64,000 nt of DNA from Streptomonospora sp. PA3. Lineage in GTDB: Bacteria > Actinomycetota > Actinomycetes > Streptosporangiales > Streptosporangiaceae. A model generated the notes under the pieces. The model ran no database searches, had not been told where the DNA came from, and saw only the letters and a program-made list of their open reading frames with translations. The stretch lies in the NCBI RefSeq assembly GCF_009728995.1, contig NZ_VTZW01000010.1:406516-470515 (forward strand), given 5' to 3'. Positions 46,206 to 56,075 of this stretch are shown here, in pieces (the first letter of the stretch is position 1; each line of letters starts with the position of its first letter). Both the position numbers and the translations under genes were made by a program.

Positions 46206-47630
46206 CTAGTCGAACAGGTGCACGCCGCATTCGGGCCACTGGCTCTGCCAGTTGCCGTTGACCATGTCGTAGAGCTTCTGAGCGCGCATGGTCTGCTCGC
46301 TGGCGGGAGCCTCGGCCGGGTTGCCCGAGCCTCCGGCGGACTGCCAGGTGGACATGGAGAACTGGTAGAGCCCGTAGTAACCGGCCGGGTTCACGGCGGT
46401 GGGGTCGCCGCCGGACTCGCACTCGGCCAGGGCCGCCCAGTTGAGGCTGGAGGCCTCGGCGGAGGTGTCGACCGTCGCCGCCTCCTCCTTGGTGCCGATC
46501 TCCGTGATGCCCTTGACCGGCTTCTTGACGACCTCCTCCTTGACGACGTACTCGGTCTTCACGCCCTCTTTCATGATCATGGCGGTGGTGACCTTCTTGA
46601 CGCCGTCCTTGGGCTTTTGAACGACCTTCTCCTCGCCCGCGGGCAGGTCGGGGTTCTCCCGCTCCTCGACCTCGGCCTCGATGGGGACCTCTTCGGTCTT
46701 GGGCTCGGTGAGGAGCTCGGTGACCTCGATGACCATGCCGTCCGTGGGCTCGGCGTCCCGCTTGGGCTTGACCTTGTCGTGCTCGCCCAGGTCGATCCCG
46801 TTGTCCTCAAGGACCTGGGCCACCGTCTCCGCGGTGGTCGCGGTCTCGATGCGGACCCGGTCGCGCAGGATGACGACCCGGCGTGCGGCGGTGGCCTCGA
46901 CCTCCAGTCCCGACTCGGGGATCGCCTTGTCGGAGGAGACCGAGAGCTTCAGCGAATCGGGGTTCCTGCCGATCTGCTGCAGGGCCTCCCCGACGGTCAG
47001 CGCGGTGACCCAGTGCTTCTTCGACTTGCCGTCGACGGTGAGGGTCAGCGGACGGCCGGAGCGGACCAGCACGTTGTCGCCGCGGTCCAGTTCCGTGTCG
47101 AGGGAGGGCGCCACGACGTCGTGCTCGCCCAGGGTCACTCCCGCGGAGTCGAGGACGTCCTGCACCGTGGCGCCGTAGGTGTGCACGGTGCTGCGCTCGC
47201 CGTCGACGCTGAGTGTGATGCGCTGGTCCATGGCGAAGGCGGTGCCCCCGCCGACCACGAGCAGCACCGCCGCGGCGACCGCGCCGATCACGACGCCGCG
47301 CGAGCGCAGCAGCGGCAGGGCGGGGAGTGCGAACCGGCCGGAGCGCCCGCCGGAGCCCGCTCCGCGGCCGCCGCGCCCCCCGCCCGCGGGAGGCGCGGGG
47401 GGCATGGCGGCGGTCTGGCCGTGCCCGGCGCCGGCCGGGCCCGGGGGCGCGGGGGGCATGGCGGCCGTCCGGCCGTACTCGGCACCGGGGCCGCCCGATG
47501 ATGGCGCCCCGGGGTGGGCGTAGGGATCGTGGGCGTGGTTGTGGGGGGCGTCCGGCCGGCCGGAGCGGTCCGGGTTGTTCGATGCCCTGCGGCTGCCGCG
47601 GTGGGACCCGCGGTTGGACGGACTACGCAC
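46206..47630 (-). CDS. rpfB: Resuscitation-promoting factor RpfB-like muralytic enzyme
   Basis: A cell-wall lytic transglycosylase that promotes outgrowth from dormancy. The 474 residues comprise: a disordered Pro-rich cytoplasmic N-terminus with two AAMPPAPPG-type repeats; a membrane anchor at about 110-135 (GVVIGAVAAAVLLVVGGGTAFA); three DUF348 repeats (about 137-300, e.g. HTYGATVQDVLDSAGVTLGEHDVV); a G5 domain (about 300-375, KTEEVPIEAEVEERENPDLPAG); and the C-terminal Rpf domain (LNWAALAECESGGDPTAVN, catalytic Glu in ECESGG, ending QSQWPECGVHLFD). GTG start. Confidence 0.93.
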   Translation of the reverse strand: MRSPSNRGSHRGSRRASNNPDRSGRPDAPHNHAHDPYAHPGAPSSGGPGAEYGRTAAMPPAPPGPAGAGHGQTAAMPPAPPAGGGRGGRGAGSGGRSGRFALPALPLLRSRGVVIGAVAAAVLLVVGGGTAFAMDQRITLSVDGERSTVHTYGATVQDVLDSAGVTLGEHDVVAPSLDTELDRGDNVLVRSGRPLTLTVDGKSKKHWVTALTVGEALQQIGRNPDSLKLSVSSDKAIPESGLEVEATAARRVVILRDRVRIETATTAETVAQVLEDNGIDLGEHDKVKPKRDAEPTDGMVIEVTELLTEPKTEEVPIEAEVEERENPDLPAGEEKVVQKPKDGVKKVTTAMIMKEGVKTEYVVKEEVVKKPVKGITEIGTKEEAATVDTSAEASSLNWAALAECESGGDPTAVNPAGYYGLYQFSMSTWQSAGGSGNPAEAPASEQTMRAQKLYDMVNGNWQSQWPECGVHLFD

Positions 47631-48070
47631 GTTGGTCTCGGCCTTCGCGATCGCGCACGGACGGAAAGGGGTGGGTATCAGGCGAGCGGGCCGGGGGGTG
47701 CGGGAAGTCCTCCGGCGCGCAGCTCGCGGCGGGTCGGGGGCGGCTGCGCCTCATCCGACCACGGCTGCGTACGGGAAGCTATCACACCCCCGCGGCCCGA
47801 TTTCAGTCCTGACCGAATCCGCACGCCCGGCCGGGATCGGCCGGAGGGGCCGAGGCGCGGCGGCGCCGCGCCTCGGCGGCGAAGCCCGCCGCCGCATCGG
47901 CCGGCGGGTTGGCGCCGGCAGGCGGGATGCCACCAGAATGAGCGCTAGAACCGAACGCGGTTCGTTTCATGTCCGAAACGCGCACGGGCAGGCCCGGCCG
48001 GACGCAGACCCGCGCCCGGCGAGCGGACCGGCTCCCGCCCGTCGCACCGGTCCACTCGGGAAGGTCGCCC
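47631..48070. other. Divergent promoter region of rpfB and the CoA-transferase gene
   Basis: Contains a 12-bp perfect hairpin CCGAGGCGCGGC / GCCGCGCCTCGG (47850-47861 and 47865-47876). It also has two operator-like dyads next to the CoA-transferase side: GAACCG-AACG-CGGTTC at 47948-47963 and CGTTTC-ATGTCC-GAAACG at 47963-47980. The dyads look like a TetR/GntR-type site pair. I looked for a riboswitch ahead of rpfB but could not recognise one. Confidence 0.5.
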
Positions 48071-49180
48071 ATGGGTCCCCTGCACGGAATCCGGGTCGTG
48101 GAGTTCGCCGGGATCGGCCCCGGTCCCATGGCCGCCATGCTGCTCGCCGACCTCGGCGCGTCGGTGGTCCGGCTGGATCGGCCCACCGCCGCAGCGGCGG
48201 CCCGGCAGGGCGAGCGGCCGCACATGAGCGCCGGGCGACCGGTGCTGGGGGTCGATCTGAAGTCGGAGGAGGGGCGGGCCACCGCCCGCGAGCTGGTCAC
48301 GGCGGCCGACGTGCTGCTGGAGGGGTTCCGCCCCGGGGTGATGGAGCGGCGCGGGCTCGGCCCCGACGACTGCCTGGAGCTCAACCCGCGGCTGGTCTAC
48401 GCCCGGATGACCGGCTGGGGCCAGGACGGGCCGCTGGCCCGGGTCGCCGGGCACGACATGAACTACATTTCGCTCAACGGCGCGCTGCACAGCATCGGCC
48501 GCAGCGGCGGACCGCCCGTTCCGCCCGTCAACCTGCTCGGCGACTTCGGCGGCGGCACCATGTTCGTGGTCACCGGCATCCTCAGCGCCCTTGTGGAGCG
48601 CCAGTCCTCCGGGCGCGGCCAGGTGGTCGACGCCGCCATGGTCGACGGCAGCGCACTGCTGATGTCCATGGTCTACGAAGACCGCGAGCGCGGCGCCTGG
48701 TCCGACGAGCGCGGCACCAACTACCTCGACACCGGCGCCCCCTGGTACGACGTCTACGAGTGCGCCGACGGCCGCCACGTATCGGTGGGCTGCATCGAAC
48801 CGCAGTTCTACGCCGCGTTCCTGGAGGGTGTCGGGCTCTCCGGCGCCGATCTGCCCGACCAGTGGGACAGGGAGAACTGGCCGGTGCTGCGTGAGCGCTT
48901 CGCCGAGGTCCTGCGCACCCGCACGCGCGACGAGTGGGCCGAGGTCTTCGGGGATTCCGAGGCCTGCGTGCAGCCGGTGCTGTCGATGGCCGAGGCGCCC
49001 GACCACCCGCACGTGCGCGCCCGCGGTTCCATCGTGCGCAAGGACGGCCGGCTCTTCCCGGGCCCGGCTCCCCGCTTCGACCGCACCCCCGGCCGTGCGA
49101 CCCGCGACCCCGACTTCCCCGCGCCCTCCCTGGAAGAGACCCTGGCCGAGTGGGGACTCGATCCCGGAACGAGCGGGTAG
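48071..49180 (+). CDS. CaiB/BaiF family III CoA-transferase (alpha-methylacyl-CoA racemase-like)
   Basis: A 369-residue protein of the family that includes alpha-methylacyl-CoA racemase and formyl-CoA transferase. The N-terminus GIRVVEFAGIGPGPMAAMLLADLGASVVRL is characteristic, as are DLKSEEGRATARELVTAADVLLEGFRPGVMERRGLG and YARMTGWGQDGPLARVAGHDMNYISLNGAL. The presence of His (GHDMNY) and the NYLDTGAPWYDVYECADG segment favours the racemase (Mcr) branch. ATG 48071 has GGAAGG six bases upstream; an upstream ATG at 47969 would add 34 unrelated residues. It is an insertion relative to the usual tatD-rpfB adjacency. Confidence 0.9.
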   Translation: MGPLHGIRVVEFAGIGPGPMAAMLLADLGASVVRLDRPTAAAAARQGERPHMSAGRPVLGVDLKSEEGRATARELVTAADVLLEGFRPGVMERRGLGPDDCLELNPRLVYARMTGWGQDGPLARVAGHDMNYISLNGALHSIGRSGGPPVPPVNLLGDFGGGTMFVVTGILSALVERQSSGRGQVVDAAMVDGSALLMSMVYEDRERGAWSDERGTNYLDTGAPWYDVYECADGRHVSVGCIEPQFYAAFLEGVGLSGADLPDQWDRENWPVLRERFAEVLRTRTRDEWAEVFGDSEACVQPVLSMAEAPDHPHVRARGSIVRKDGRLFPGPAPRFDRTPGRATRDPDFPAPSLEETLAEWGLDPGTSG

Positions 49181-49193
49181 GCGGGGCGTCGAC

Positions 49194-49579
49194 GTCGTGT
49201 CTGGGGAGTCGGTCACCACAGAGGTTGCGGCAATGGGCGCGTCTCGCGTAGCGCGACCGCGGCTTGCCGCCGAGCGCACGCTGCACCTGTCAGGCGGAGC
49301 CGTACCACCGGTGGTGGGCCGTTGACGCAAAGGTGCACCGCCGCTCGGCGGCAAGCCGGCTCTGAATAGATGCGTGGCACGAAGCGCCTCCGTTAGGGGC
49401 GGTGGCGGGTGACGGGCACGATGGGCTCGTGGCGCGCAGCGCCTCCGTTAGGGGCGGTGGCGGGTGACGGGTGGGATTCGCGCACTCCAGCCCCATTGCC
49501 GCAACCTCGATGGTGGCCGCCCCAGGTGGTGCCCGGTGGGTTCCTGGAAAGCCGCGCCTCCGCCGTTCGGGAACACGAC
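49194..49579. repeat. MITE-like repeat element, copy B (386 bp, core inverted relative to copy A)
   Basis: Ends GTCGTGT (left) and GTCGTGTTC read inward from the right, followed by AGTCGGTCACCACAG and GGTGGGTTCCTGGAAAGC as in copy A. The core (about 49221-49508) is that of copy A in reverse orientation. The 44-bp units lie at 49373-49416 and 49428-49471 with the same 11-bp spacer. It starts 14 bp after the CoA-transferase stop. No coding capacity seen. Confidence 0.8.
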
Positions 49580-49665
49580 CTGAGCGAGGAGGGAACACGC
49601 AGGCCGAGCCGAGCGGCGAGGAGAGCAGGCGGTGCGGTGGTCCGCCCCGCGGCGGGCCCGGCCGG

Positions 49666-50589
49666 TCAGTCCAGTCCGAACGCACGGCGCCCGTTGGCGG
49701 CGACGGCGGCGGCCAGTTCGTCCTCGGGCAGTCCCTTTGCGGCGGCGAGGGCACGCAGGGTGTAGGGGACGAGGTAGGGGGCGTTGGGTCGGCCGCGGTA
49801 GGGCTTGGGGGTCAGAAACGGCGCGTCGGTCTCGACCAGGAGCAGCTCGGGCGGGGCCAGCGCGGCGGCTTCGCGCAGCTGGTCGGCGCTGGCGAAGGTG
49901 ACGTTTCCCGCGAAGCTCATGAAGTAGCCGTTGTCGGCGCAGATCTTGGCCATCTCGGCGTCGCCGGAGAAGCAGTGGAAGACCACGGCCTCGGGTGCGC
50001 CCTCTTCGGCGAGGACGCGCAGCACGTCTTCGTGCGCGTCGCGGTCGTGGATCATCAGCGCCCGGCCGTGCCGCTTGGCGATGGCGATGTGCCGCCGGAA
50101 CGACTCCTGCTGGGCCGCGACGCCTTCGGCGCCGGTGCGGTAGTAGTCCAGGCCGGTCTCGCCGACCGCCCGGACCTGGGGCAGCGCGGCGAGGCGGTCG
50201 ATCTCGGCCAGCGCGTCCTCCAGGCCGGCCAGGCCGCGGGGCGGGCGGGCCTTGCCGGCCCAGTCGGTGTCGTCGGCCTCGACCCCCGGCGCGCCGTCGC
50301 CGTGCACGATGCGCGGTGCCTCGTTGGGGTGCAGGGCCGCGGCCGCCCACACCGACGGGTGCTCGGCTGCGATCCCGGCGGCCCATCGCGAGGAGGACAC
50401 GTCCACTCCCACCTGCATCAATGGGGTGACGCCCACCGCCTCGGCGGCCGCGATGATCTCGGGCACGTCGGGCGTCTGCATGTCCATGTGGGTGTGGCTG
50501 TCGCCGACCGCCACACGCAGCGGCTCCGGCGGTTCCGGCGGCGTCTGCGCGTTCCGGTTGCGCACGGCGCTGCCGCTTCGCTTGCCCAT
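49666..50589 (-). CDS. TatD-family metal-dependent deoxyribonuclease
   Basis: A 307-residue amidohydrolase-fold nuclease with 3'-5' DNase activity in characterised members. Metal-binding motifs are GDSHTHMDMQT (HxH, about residue 32), AVGETGLDYYR (Glu), MIHDRDAHEDVLRVL (His), VFHCFSGDAEMAK (His) and LVETDAPFLTPKPYRG (Asp). The 28-residue N-terminal extension is basic and Pro-rich. AGGGAG lies six bases before the ATG. It follows metG by about 175 bp in the conserved metG-tatD-rpfB-ksgA order. Confidence 0.92.
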   Translation of the reverse strand: MGKRSGSAVRNRNAQTPPEPPEPLRVAVGDSHTHMDMQTPDVPEIIAAAEAVGVTPLMQVGVDVSSSRWAAGIAAEHPSVWAAAALHPNEAPRIVHGDGAPGVEADDTDWAGKARPPRGLAGLEDALAEIDRLAALPQVRAVGETGLDYYRTGAEGVAAQQESFRRHIAIAKRHGRALMIHDRDAHEDVLRVLAEEGAPEAVVFHCFSGDAEMAKICADNGYFMSFAGNVTFASADQLREAAALAPPELLLVETDAPFLTPKPYRGRPNAPYLVPYTLRALAAAKGLPEDELAAAVAANGRRAFGLD

Positions 50590-50765
50590 CGCGGTCTCCC
50601 TGTTGCTTGCTGGTGCGCGGGTCGCGCGGCCCGGCCGGCCGGCTCCCCGGGTGCGGACGGAGGCGGACACGGGTGCGGCGGGCCGCCGCTCGGGCGACCC
50701 GCCGGTGGGTCCGCGGGCGCGCCCGCCGAGCGCTCGTGCGCGCGGCGGCGCTCGCCGCCGCGCCG

Positions 50766-52586
50766 CTACCCGGCGGCCTCCTGCTCCAGGCGGGCCAGCT
50801 CCTCGTCGGCCACGGCGGGGTCGAGTTTGGTAAACAGCCGGGTGGGGGCCGACAGCGGGGTGCCCGGCCGGATGGGCGTCGACCGCCACTCGGCCTCGTT
50901 GCCGGCGTAGTCGCCGGTGATCACCGAGTACTCCGACGGCTCGGGGTCGCCGCCGATGGTGTCGGTCGCGGTCTCGATCCGGGGCATGGCGGTCCACACC
51001 CCGGTGCCGCCGAGCATGGCGTAGACCTTGTTGGAGGACTCCGGCAGGAACGGCGTCATGAGCGTCTTGGCGTCGCTGACCAGCTGCAGCGCCACGTGCA
51101 GCACGGTGCGCATGCGGTCGGGGTCGGTCTTGCGCAGCGCCCAGGGCGCCTGCTCGGAGATGTACTTGTTGGCCTCGGCGATGGTGCGCATGACCTCCTG
51201 CAGCCCCGCCTTGAACCGGGAGTGGTTCAGGTGCTCGCCGACGGTCTCGAAGGCGGCCGCGGAGTCGGCCAGCACGCGGCGGTCGTCGTCGGTGAACTCG
51301 CCGGCCTCGGGGATCTCGCCGATGTACTTTGCGGCCATGGAGATCGACCGGTTGACGAGGTTGCCCCAGGTGGCGACCAGTTCGTCGTTGTTGCGGCGGA
51401 CGAACTCGGCCCAGGTGAAGTCGGTGTCCTGGGTCTCGGGGCCGGCCGCGATGATGTAGTAGCGCAGCGCGTCTGCGGAGTAGCGCTCCAGGAAGTCGCG
51501 GACGTAGACGGCCACGCGCCGCGACGAGGAGAACTTGCGCCCCTCCATGGTCAGGAACTCGCTGGAGACCACCTCGGTGGGCAGGTTCAGCGCGCCCAGC
51601 GAACCGGGGTCGCCGCCGCGGTCGCCCTGCCCGTTGTAGCCCATGAGCATCGCCGGCCAGATCTCGGAGTGGAAGACGATGTTGTCCTTGCCCATGAAGT
51701 AGTAGGCCTCGGCCTGCGGGTGCTGCCACCAGCGGCGCCAGGCCTCGGGGTCGCCGGTGCGCCGGGCCCACTCCACGGCCGCCGAGAGGTAGCCGATGAC
51801 CGCGTCGAACCACACGTAGAGCCGCTTGTTGGGGTTGTCGCGCCATTCCTCCAGCGGGATCGGCACCCCCCAGTTGAGGTCGCGGGTGACCGCGCGCGGC
51901 TGGAGTTCGTCGAGCAGGTTCAGCGAGAACTTCAGGACGTTGGGCCGCCATTGGCCGCCCTTGGACTTCAGCCAGGAGCCCAGCGCCTCGGCGAAGGCCG
52001 GGAGGTCCAGCATGAAGTGCTCGGTGTCGACGAAGTCCGGGGTCTCGCCGTTGACCTTGGAACGCGGCTCGATCAGGTCGACGGGATCGAGCTGGTTGCC
52101 GCAGTTGTCGCACTGGTCGCCGCGGGCGTTGCCGTAGCCGCAGATGGGGCAGGTGCCCTCGATGTAGCGGTCGGGCAGTGTGCGGCCGGTGGAGGGCGAG
52201 ATGGCGCCCTTGGTGGTGTGGGTGAAGATGTAGCCGTTCTCGTATAGCCCGGTGAACAGCTCCTGGGCCACGGCGTAGTGGTTGCCGGTGGTGGTGCGGG
52301 TGAACAGGTCGTAGGACAGCCCGAGTGCGACCAGGTCCTCGACGATGACCCGGTTGTAGCGGTCGGCGAGTTCGCGCGCGCTGACGCCCTCCTGGTCGGC
52401 CAGGACCAGCACCGGCGTACCGTGCTCGTCGGTGCCGCTGACCATCAGGACCTCGTGCCCGGACATTCGCTGGAAGCGCGCGAAGACGTCGGAGGGGACC
52501 CCGAACCCGGATACGTGCCCGATGTGGCGGGGACCGTTGGCGTAAGGCCAGGCCACCGCGGTCAGGATGTGGCGTTTCGACGACAT
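50766..52586 (-). CDS. metG: Methionyl-tRNA synthetase
   Basis: Class I aminoacyl-tRNA synthetase. The 606 residues show the HIGH motif in [19 protein letters not shown] and a four-Cys zinc knuckle ([18 protein letters not shown], about 146-163). The KMSKS equivalent is GRKFSSSR (about 350). The anticodon-binding helical domain follows ([19 protein letters not shown], about 435 on). It lacks the C-terminal tRNA-binding EMAP-like domain, as usual in actinobacteria. Confidence 0.96.
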   Translation of the reverse strand: MSSKRHILTAVAWPYANGPRHIGHVSGFGVPSDVFARFQRMSGHEVLMVSGTDEHGTPVLVLADQEGVSARELADRYNRVIVEDLVALGLSYDLFTRTTTGNHYAVAQELFTGLYENGYIFTHTTKGAISPSTGRTLPDRYIEGTCPICGYGNARGDQCDNCGNQLDPVDLIEPRSKVNGETPDFVDTEHFMLDLPAFAEALGSWLKSKGGQWRPNVLKFSLNLLDELQPRAVTRDLNWGVPIPLEEWRDNPNKRLYVWFDAVIGYLSAAVEWARRTGDPEAWRRWWQHPQAEAYYFMGKDNIVFHSEIWPAMLMGYNGQGDRGGDPGSLGALNLPTEVVSSEFLTMEGRKFSSSRRVAVYVRDFLERYSADALRYYIIAAGPETQDTDFTWAEFVRRNNDELVATWGNLVNRSISMAAKYIGEIPEAGEFTDDDRRVLADSAAAFETVGEHLNHSRFKAGLQEVMRTIAEANKYISEQAPWALRKTDPDRMRTVLHVALQLVSDAKTLMTPFLPESSNKVYAMLGGTGVWTAMPRIETATDTIGGDPEPSEYSVITGDYAGNEAEWRSTPIRPGTPLSAPTRLFTKLDPAVADEELARLEQEAAG

Positions 52587-52820
52587 GCCACAAGCCTAAG
52601 GGGGCCGCGGCGCCGATTCACCCTCTTTCCCGTGCCTGTGGATTACCGCGCGGGGGCCGGGGTGTTGGGCCCACAAGGCGGTCCGGCGTATTCACAGGGA
52701 CCGCGCGGGTCTCGCGCATCGGTAGTGTTTGAACCTAGGCTCGTGACCCGAGTAAGCCCTCGCCCGGATCCCCTCCGGGCCCCTCAGGCGGCCGGCGCGG
52801 CCCCATGTTCGACGAAGGCG

Positions 52821-53240
52821 GTGGTCACCACGGTTTCCCGTGCCCTGGCCTCGCTCGCCGTGCTGGCCCTCCTGCTGGTCGGTGCCCCGCTGTCGCCGGG
52901 CGCCACCGCGCTGAGCGCCCCGACGCCCCCGCACGCGCCGCTGGCCGTGGCCGCTGGGCAGCAGGAGCGCTCCGCCCACGACGGTTCCGGCGCCGACCGG
53001 GCGCTGCTGGTCGAACGCGAGTCCGGCGCGGTCGCCGTCGCCCTTCCGGGGTGGAGCACCGACCACCGGCCGCCCGTGCGCGACCTCCCCGAGGCCTACA
53101 CCCCGGTGCTGCCCTGGATGGGCGACATCGGCGGCCCGTGGGGGCGGGTGCCGCCCCCCGGCTCGATCGAGGCCCCGCGCCTCGACGACGCGTTCGCGCT
53201 GCCCTTCGGCCGCGCGCCGCCGCTCACTGAACACGTGTGA
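52821..53240 (+). CDS. Small secreted protein of unknown function
   Basis: A 139-residue ORF with a clear signal peptide (ALASLAVLALLLVGAPLSPGATALS, cleavage likely near residue 28). The mature part is Pro-rich (GWSTDHRPPVRDLPEAYTPVLPWMGDIGGPWGRVPPPGS). There are no cysteines or known domain. GTG start at 52821 with GAAGG just upstream. It lies 72 bp before the SecDF gene on the same strand. The codon bias looks coding, but I recognise no family. Confidence 0.5.
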   Translation: MVTTVSRALASLAVLALLLVGAPLSPGATALSAPTPPHAPLAVAAGQQERSAHDGSGADRALLVERESGAVAVALPGWSTDHRPPVRDLPEAYTPVLPWMGDIGGPWGRVPPPGSIEAPRLDDAFALPFGRAPPLTEHV

Positions 53241-53312
53241 CCCGATACACCGCCGGCAGGGCGCCCCGCCCTGCCGCAGAGGCCGCATGACCCGTTCGTG
53301 AGAGGTAAGCAA

Positions 53313-55958
53313 TTGTCCACCCAATCGGGAGCCGGAACGCGCTGGCTGCGCGGCATCGTCTCCCTGCTGATCGTCGTCGGCGCGTTCGGCGCCGCATGGT
53401 TCATTCCGCCGAAGCTGGGGCTCGACCTCAGCGGCGGCACGCAGATCGTCCTGGAGACCCAGGACGGTCCTGACGGCACCGAGGCCAACGCCGAGAACAC
53501 CGACCAGGTGATCCAGGTCCTGCGGGAGCGCATCGACAGCCTCGGCGTCAGCGAGGCCACGATGTCGCGGTCCGGCGAGAACCGCATCATCGTCGAGCTG
53601 CCCGGTGTGCAGGACCCCGCCGAGGCGGCCGACATCCTCGGCCAGACCGCGCAGCTCACCTTCCACCCCGTGCTGGGCGTCGCGCCCGCGCAGGGCAGCG
53701 GTGTGCAGGCGCCCTCGGGCGACTTCGCCAACGCGCCGGCCGACGAGGCCCGTGCTCCGACCGACGGCCAGGGCGGCTCCGGCGGAGGCGGCGGCTCGGG
53801 CGGCCAGGGAGGCGGCTCCGGGGGCGGAGGCGGCTCCGGCGGCATGTCCCAGGAGCAGCTCCAGCAGCTGCTGCAGCAGCAGGGCGGCGCGGGGGCCGGC
53901 CAGCCGGCCGAGGACCCCAGCAAGGTCGTCCGCACGCTGCCCGACGAGCAGGGCAACCGGCTCCAGCTCGGCGAGTCCAAGATCGAGGGCAACCAGGTCG
54001 CCAGCGCCGAGGCCGTGCTGGACCCCACCACCAACACCCAGTGGCAGGTCAACGTCGAGTTCGAGGGCGGGGGCCAGGACGCCTGGGCCAATCTCACCGG
54101 CCAGGCCGCCTGCCACGACCCCGGCCAGCCGCAGCGGCGCATCGCCATCGTCCTGGACGACGAGGTCATCTCCTCGCCCGAGGTCAACCAGGACACCGCT
54201 TGCGACGTCGGCCAGACCGGCGGTTCGACGACCATCACCAGCTCCTCCTTCGACCAGGAGAGCGCGCAGGACCTGGCGGTGCTGATCGAGGGCGGCTCGC
54301 TGCCGCTGCCGGTCGCCGAGGTGCAGCGCCAGACCGTCGGGCCGACCCTGGGCGCCGAGGCCATCAAGGCCAGCTTCATCGCCGGTGCCGTCGGCCTGCT
54401 GCTGACCGCCGCCTACATCATCGTGGCCTACCGCCTCGTCGGCCTCCTGGCCGCGGTGGCGCTGGCCTGCTACACGCTGATCGCCTACGCGTCGCTGGTG
54501 GCGCTGAGCGCGACGCTCACCCTGCCGGGCCTCGCCGGCTTCGTGCTCGCGATCGGCATGGCCATCGACGCCAACGTGCTGATATTCGAACGAGCGCGCG
54601 AGGAGTACCAGCAGCAGGAGAAGGTCTACAAGGCCAACAAGTCCGCGGGCATGGTCGACGCCACCGAGGCCGAGACCGAGCAGGCCGAGGCCGGCGTGCT
54701 CTCGCGCCGGCGCCGCCGCGCGATCCCGCCCAACCTGCAGAAGGCGTTCCTCTCCGGCACGCAGAAGGCCTGGAGCGCGGTGCTGGACACCAACATCACC
54801 ACGCTCATCGCCGCGGCGCTGCTGTTCTTCTTCGCCTCGGGCACGGTCCGCGGCTTCGGCGTCACGCTGGGCCTGGGCACCATCGCCTCGATGGTCTCGG
54901 CCCTGGTCATCGCGCGTGTGCTGGTGGAGTGGGCGGTGCGCCGCAGGGTCGTGCGCAACCACCCCGCCGTCACCGGCATCTCCAAGATCAGCGCGGTGCG
55001 CAGCTGGCTGATCAGCCGCAACCCCGACCTGATGTCGCGCAGCAGCCTGTGGCTGGGCATCGCCGCCGTCATCGTCGTCGCCGCGGTGGCCGGCGTGCTG
55101 ATCCGCACGCCCAACTTCGGTGTGGAGTTCACCGGCGGCCGGGTCATGGACTACACGACCCAGCAGGACATCAGCGTCACCGACGCCCGCGACGCCGTCA
55201 CCGAGGCCGGGTTCCCCAACGCGGTGGTGCAGGAGTCGGGCGACGGCGACGTCGCGGTGCGCACCGGCCCCATCAGCGACTCCGAGGCCGGTGCCATCGA
55301 GGACGCGCTGGCCGATGAGGCGGGCGGCGCCGAGCTGCTCTCCGACGAGAAGATCGGCCCCAGCATGGGCGACGAGCTGCGCAACCGGGCGCTCATCGCG
55401 CTCGTGGCGGCCCTGGCCCTGCAGATGGTCTACCTGGCCTGGCGGTTCCGCTGGTCCTTCGGGCTGTCGACGATGCTGGCGCTGGCCTTCGACATCACCC
55501 TGGTGATCGGCCTCTTCTGCTGGTTGGGACGGCCCATCGACGGCGTGTTCCTCGCCGCCATCCTCAGCGTCATCGGGTTCTCGGTGAACGACTCGGTGGT
55601 GGTGTTCGACCGGGTGCGCGACGAATGGGCCAACGACAGCAAGTCGGGCTTCGCCCGGATCGCCAACACGGCCATCCTGCACACCATCCCGCGGACCGTG
55701 AACACCACGATCGGCGGTGTGTTCATCCTGGCCACGCTGGCGGTGTTCGGCGGGTCCTCGCTGCGGGACTTCTCCGTGGCGATGCTGGTCGGGCTGATAT
55801 CGGGTGTCTTCTCCACCGTGTTCGTGGCGGCGCCGCTGGCGGCGTGGCTGCAGCGGTGGGACAAGACCCCTCCACCGCACGTCATCCGCGAGAAGCGCAC
55901 CAAGCAGCGCAAGGAGCTGCGCACCGCTCGCGAGCAGAGCGACGGCGCCGTGGTCTAG
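53313..55958 (+). CDS. SecDF fusion protein (Sec translocase accessory proton-driven motor)
   Basis: SecD and SecF fused into one 881-residue membrane protein that uses proton flow to pull proteins across the Sec channel. The first helix is at about 10-30. SecD features are GLDLSGGTQIVLET, VIQVLRERIDSLGVSEATMSRSGENRIIVELPGVQDP and GPTLGAEAIKASF. LPGLAGFVLAIGMAIDANVLIFERAREE holds the key Asp. The SecF half begins near residue 570, with NFGVEFTGGRVMDY and ILSVIGFSVNDSVVVFDRVRDEW. A Gly-rich stretch plus poly-Gln lies in the periplasmic P1 domain (about 150-195). TTG start with AGAGG seven bases upstream. Confidence 0.92.
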   Translation: MSTQSGAGTRWLRGIVSLLIVVGAFGAAWFIPPKLGLDLSGGTQIVLETQDGPDGTEANAENTDQVIQVLRERIDSLGVSEATMSRSGENRIIVELPGVQDPAEAADILGQTAQLTFHPVLGVAPAQGSGVQAPSGDFANAPADEARAPTDGQGGSGGGGGSGGQGGGSGGGGGSGGMSQEQLQQLLQQQGGAGAGQPAEDPSKVVRTLPDEQGNRLQLGESKIEGNQVASAEAVLDPTTNTQWQVNVEFEGGGQDAWANLTGQAACHDPGQPQRRIAIVLDDEVISSPEVNQDTACDVGQTGGSTTITSSSFDQESAQDLAVLIEGGSLPLPVAEVQRQTVGPTLGAEAIKASFIAGAVGLLLTAAYIIVAYRLVGLLAAVALACYTLIAYASLVALSATLTLPGLAGFVLAIGMAIDANVLIFERAREEYQQQEKVYKANKSAGMVDATEAETEQAEAGVLSRRRRRAIPPNLQKAFLSGTQKAWSAVLDTNITTLIAAALLFFFASGTVRGFGVTLGLGTIASMVSALVIARVLVEWAVRRRVVRNHPAVTGISKISAVRSWLISRNPDLMSRSSLWLGIAAVIVVAAVAGVLIRTPNFGVEFTGGRVMDYTTQQDISVTDARDAVTEAGFPNAVVQESGDGDVAVRTGPISDSEAGAIEDALADEAGGAELLSDEKIGPSMGDELRNRALIALVAALALQMVYLAWRFRWSFGLSTMLALAFDITLVIGLFCWLGRPIDGVFLAAILSVIGFSVNDSVVVFDRVRDEWANDSKSGFARIANTAILHTIPRTVNTTIGGVFILATLAVFGGSSLRDFSVAMLVGLISGVFSTVFVAAPLAAWLQRWDKTPPPHVIREKRTKQRKELRTAREQSDGAVV

Positions 55959-55986
55959 CTCCACCGCGGTAGTCGGCGGACCCCGA

Positions 55987-56019
55987 AAGGCGGGGCCGGG
56001 CAGCGCCCGGCCCCGCCTT
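55987..56019 (+). terminator. Intrinsic terminator after secDF
   Basis: Perfect 15-bp stem AAGGCGGGGCCGGGC / GCCCGGCCCCGCCTT with loop AGC, 29 bases after the stop codon. It is followed by CTCGTCTCC and could also serve the convergent rsmI. Confidence 0.75.
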
Positions 56020-56075
56020 CTCGTCTCCGCGCACGCCGCGGCCGCCGGGGGGCGCGGACCCCCGTCCGCCGCCGC

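Noticed and set aside
47631-47820. Possible c-di-AMP (ydaO) riboswitch ahead of rpfB
   Set aside because: Such riboswitches precede rpf genes in several actinobacteria, so I looked for the conserved core sequence, but I could not find it here.
45815-49579. Composite transposon made of copies A and B carrying rpfB and the CoA-transferase
   Set aside because: rpfB belongs to the conserved tatD-rpfB-ksgA order, so it is not cargo. No transposase is visible, and the elements sit at gene 3' ends independently.
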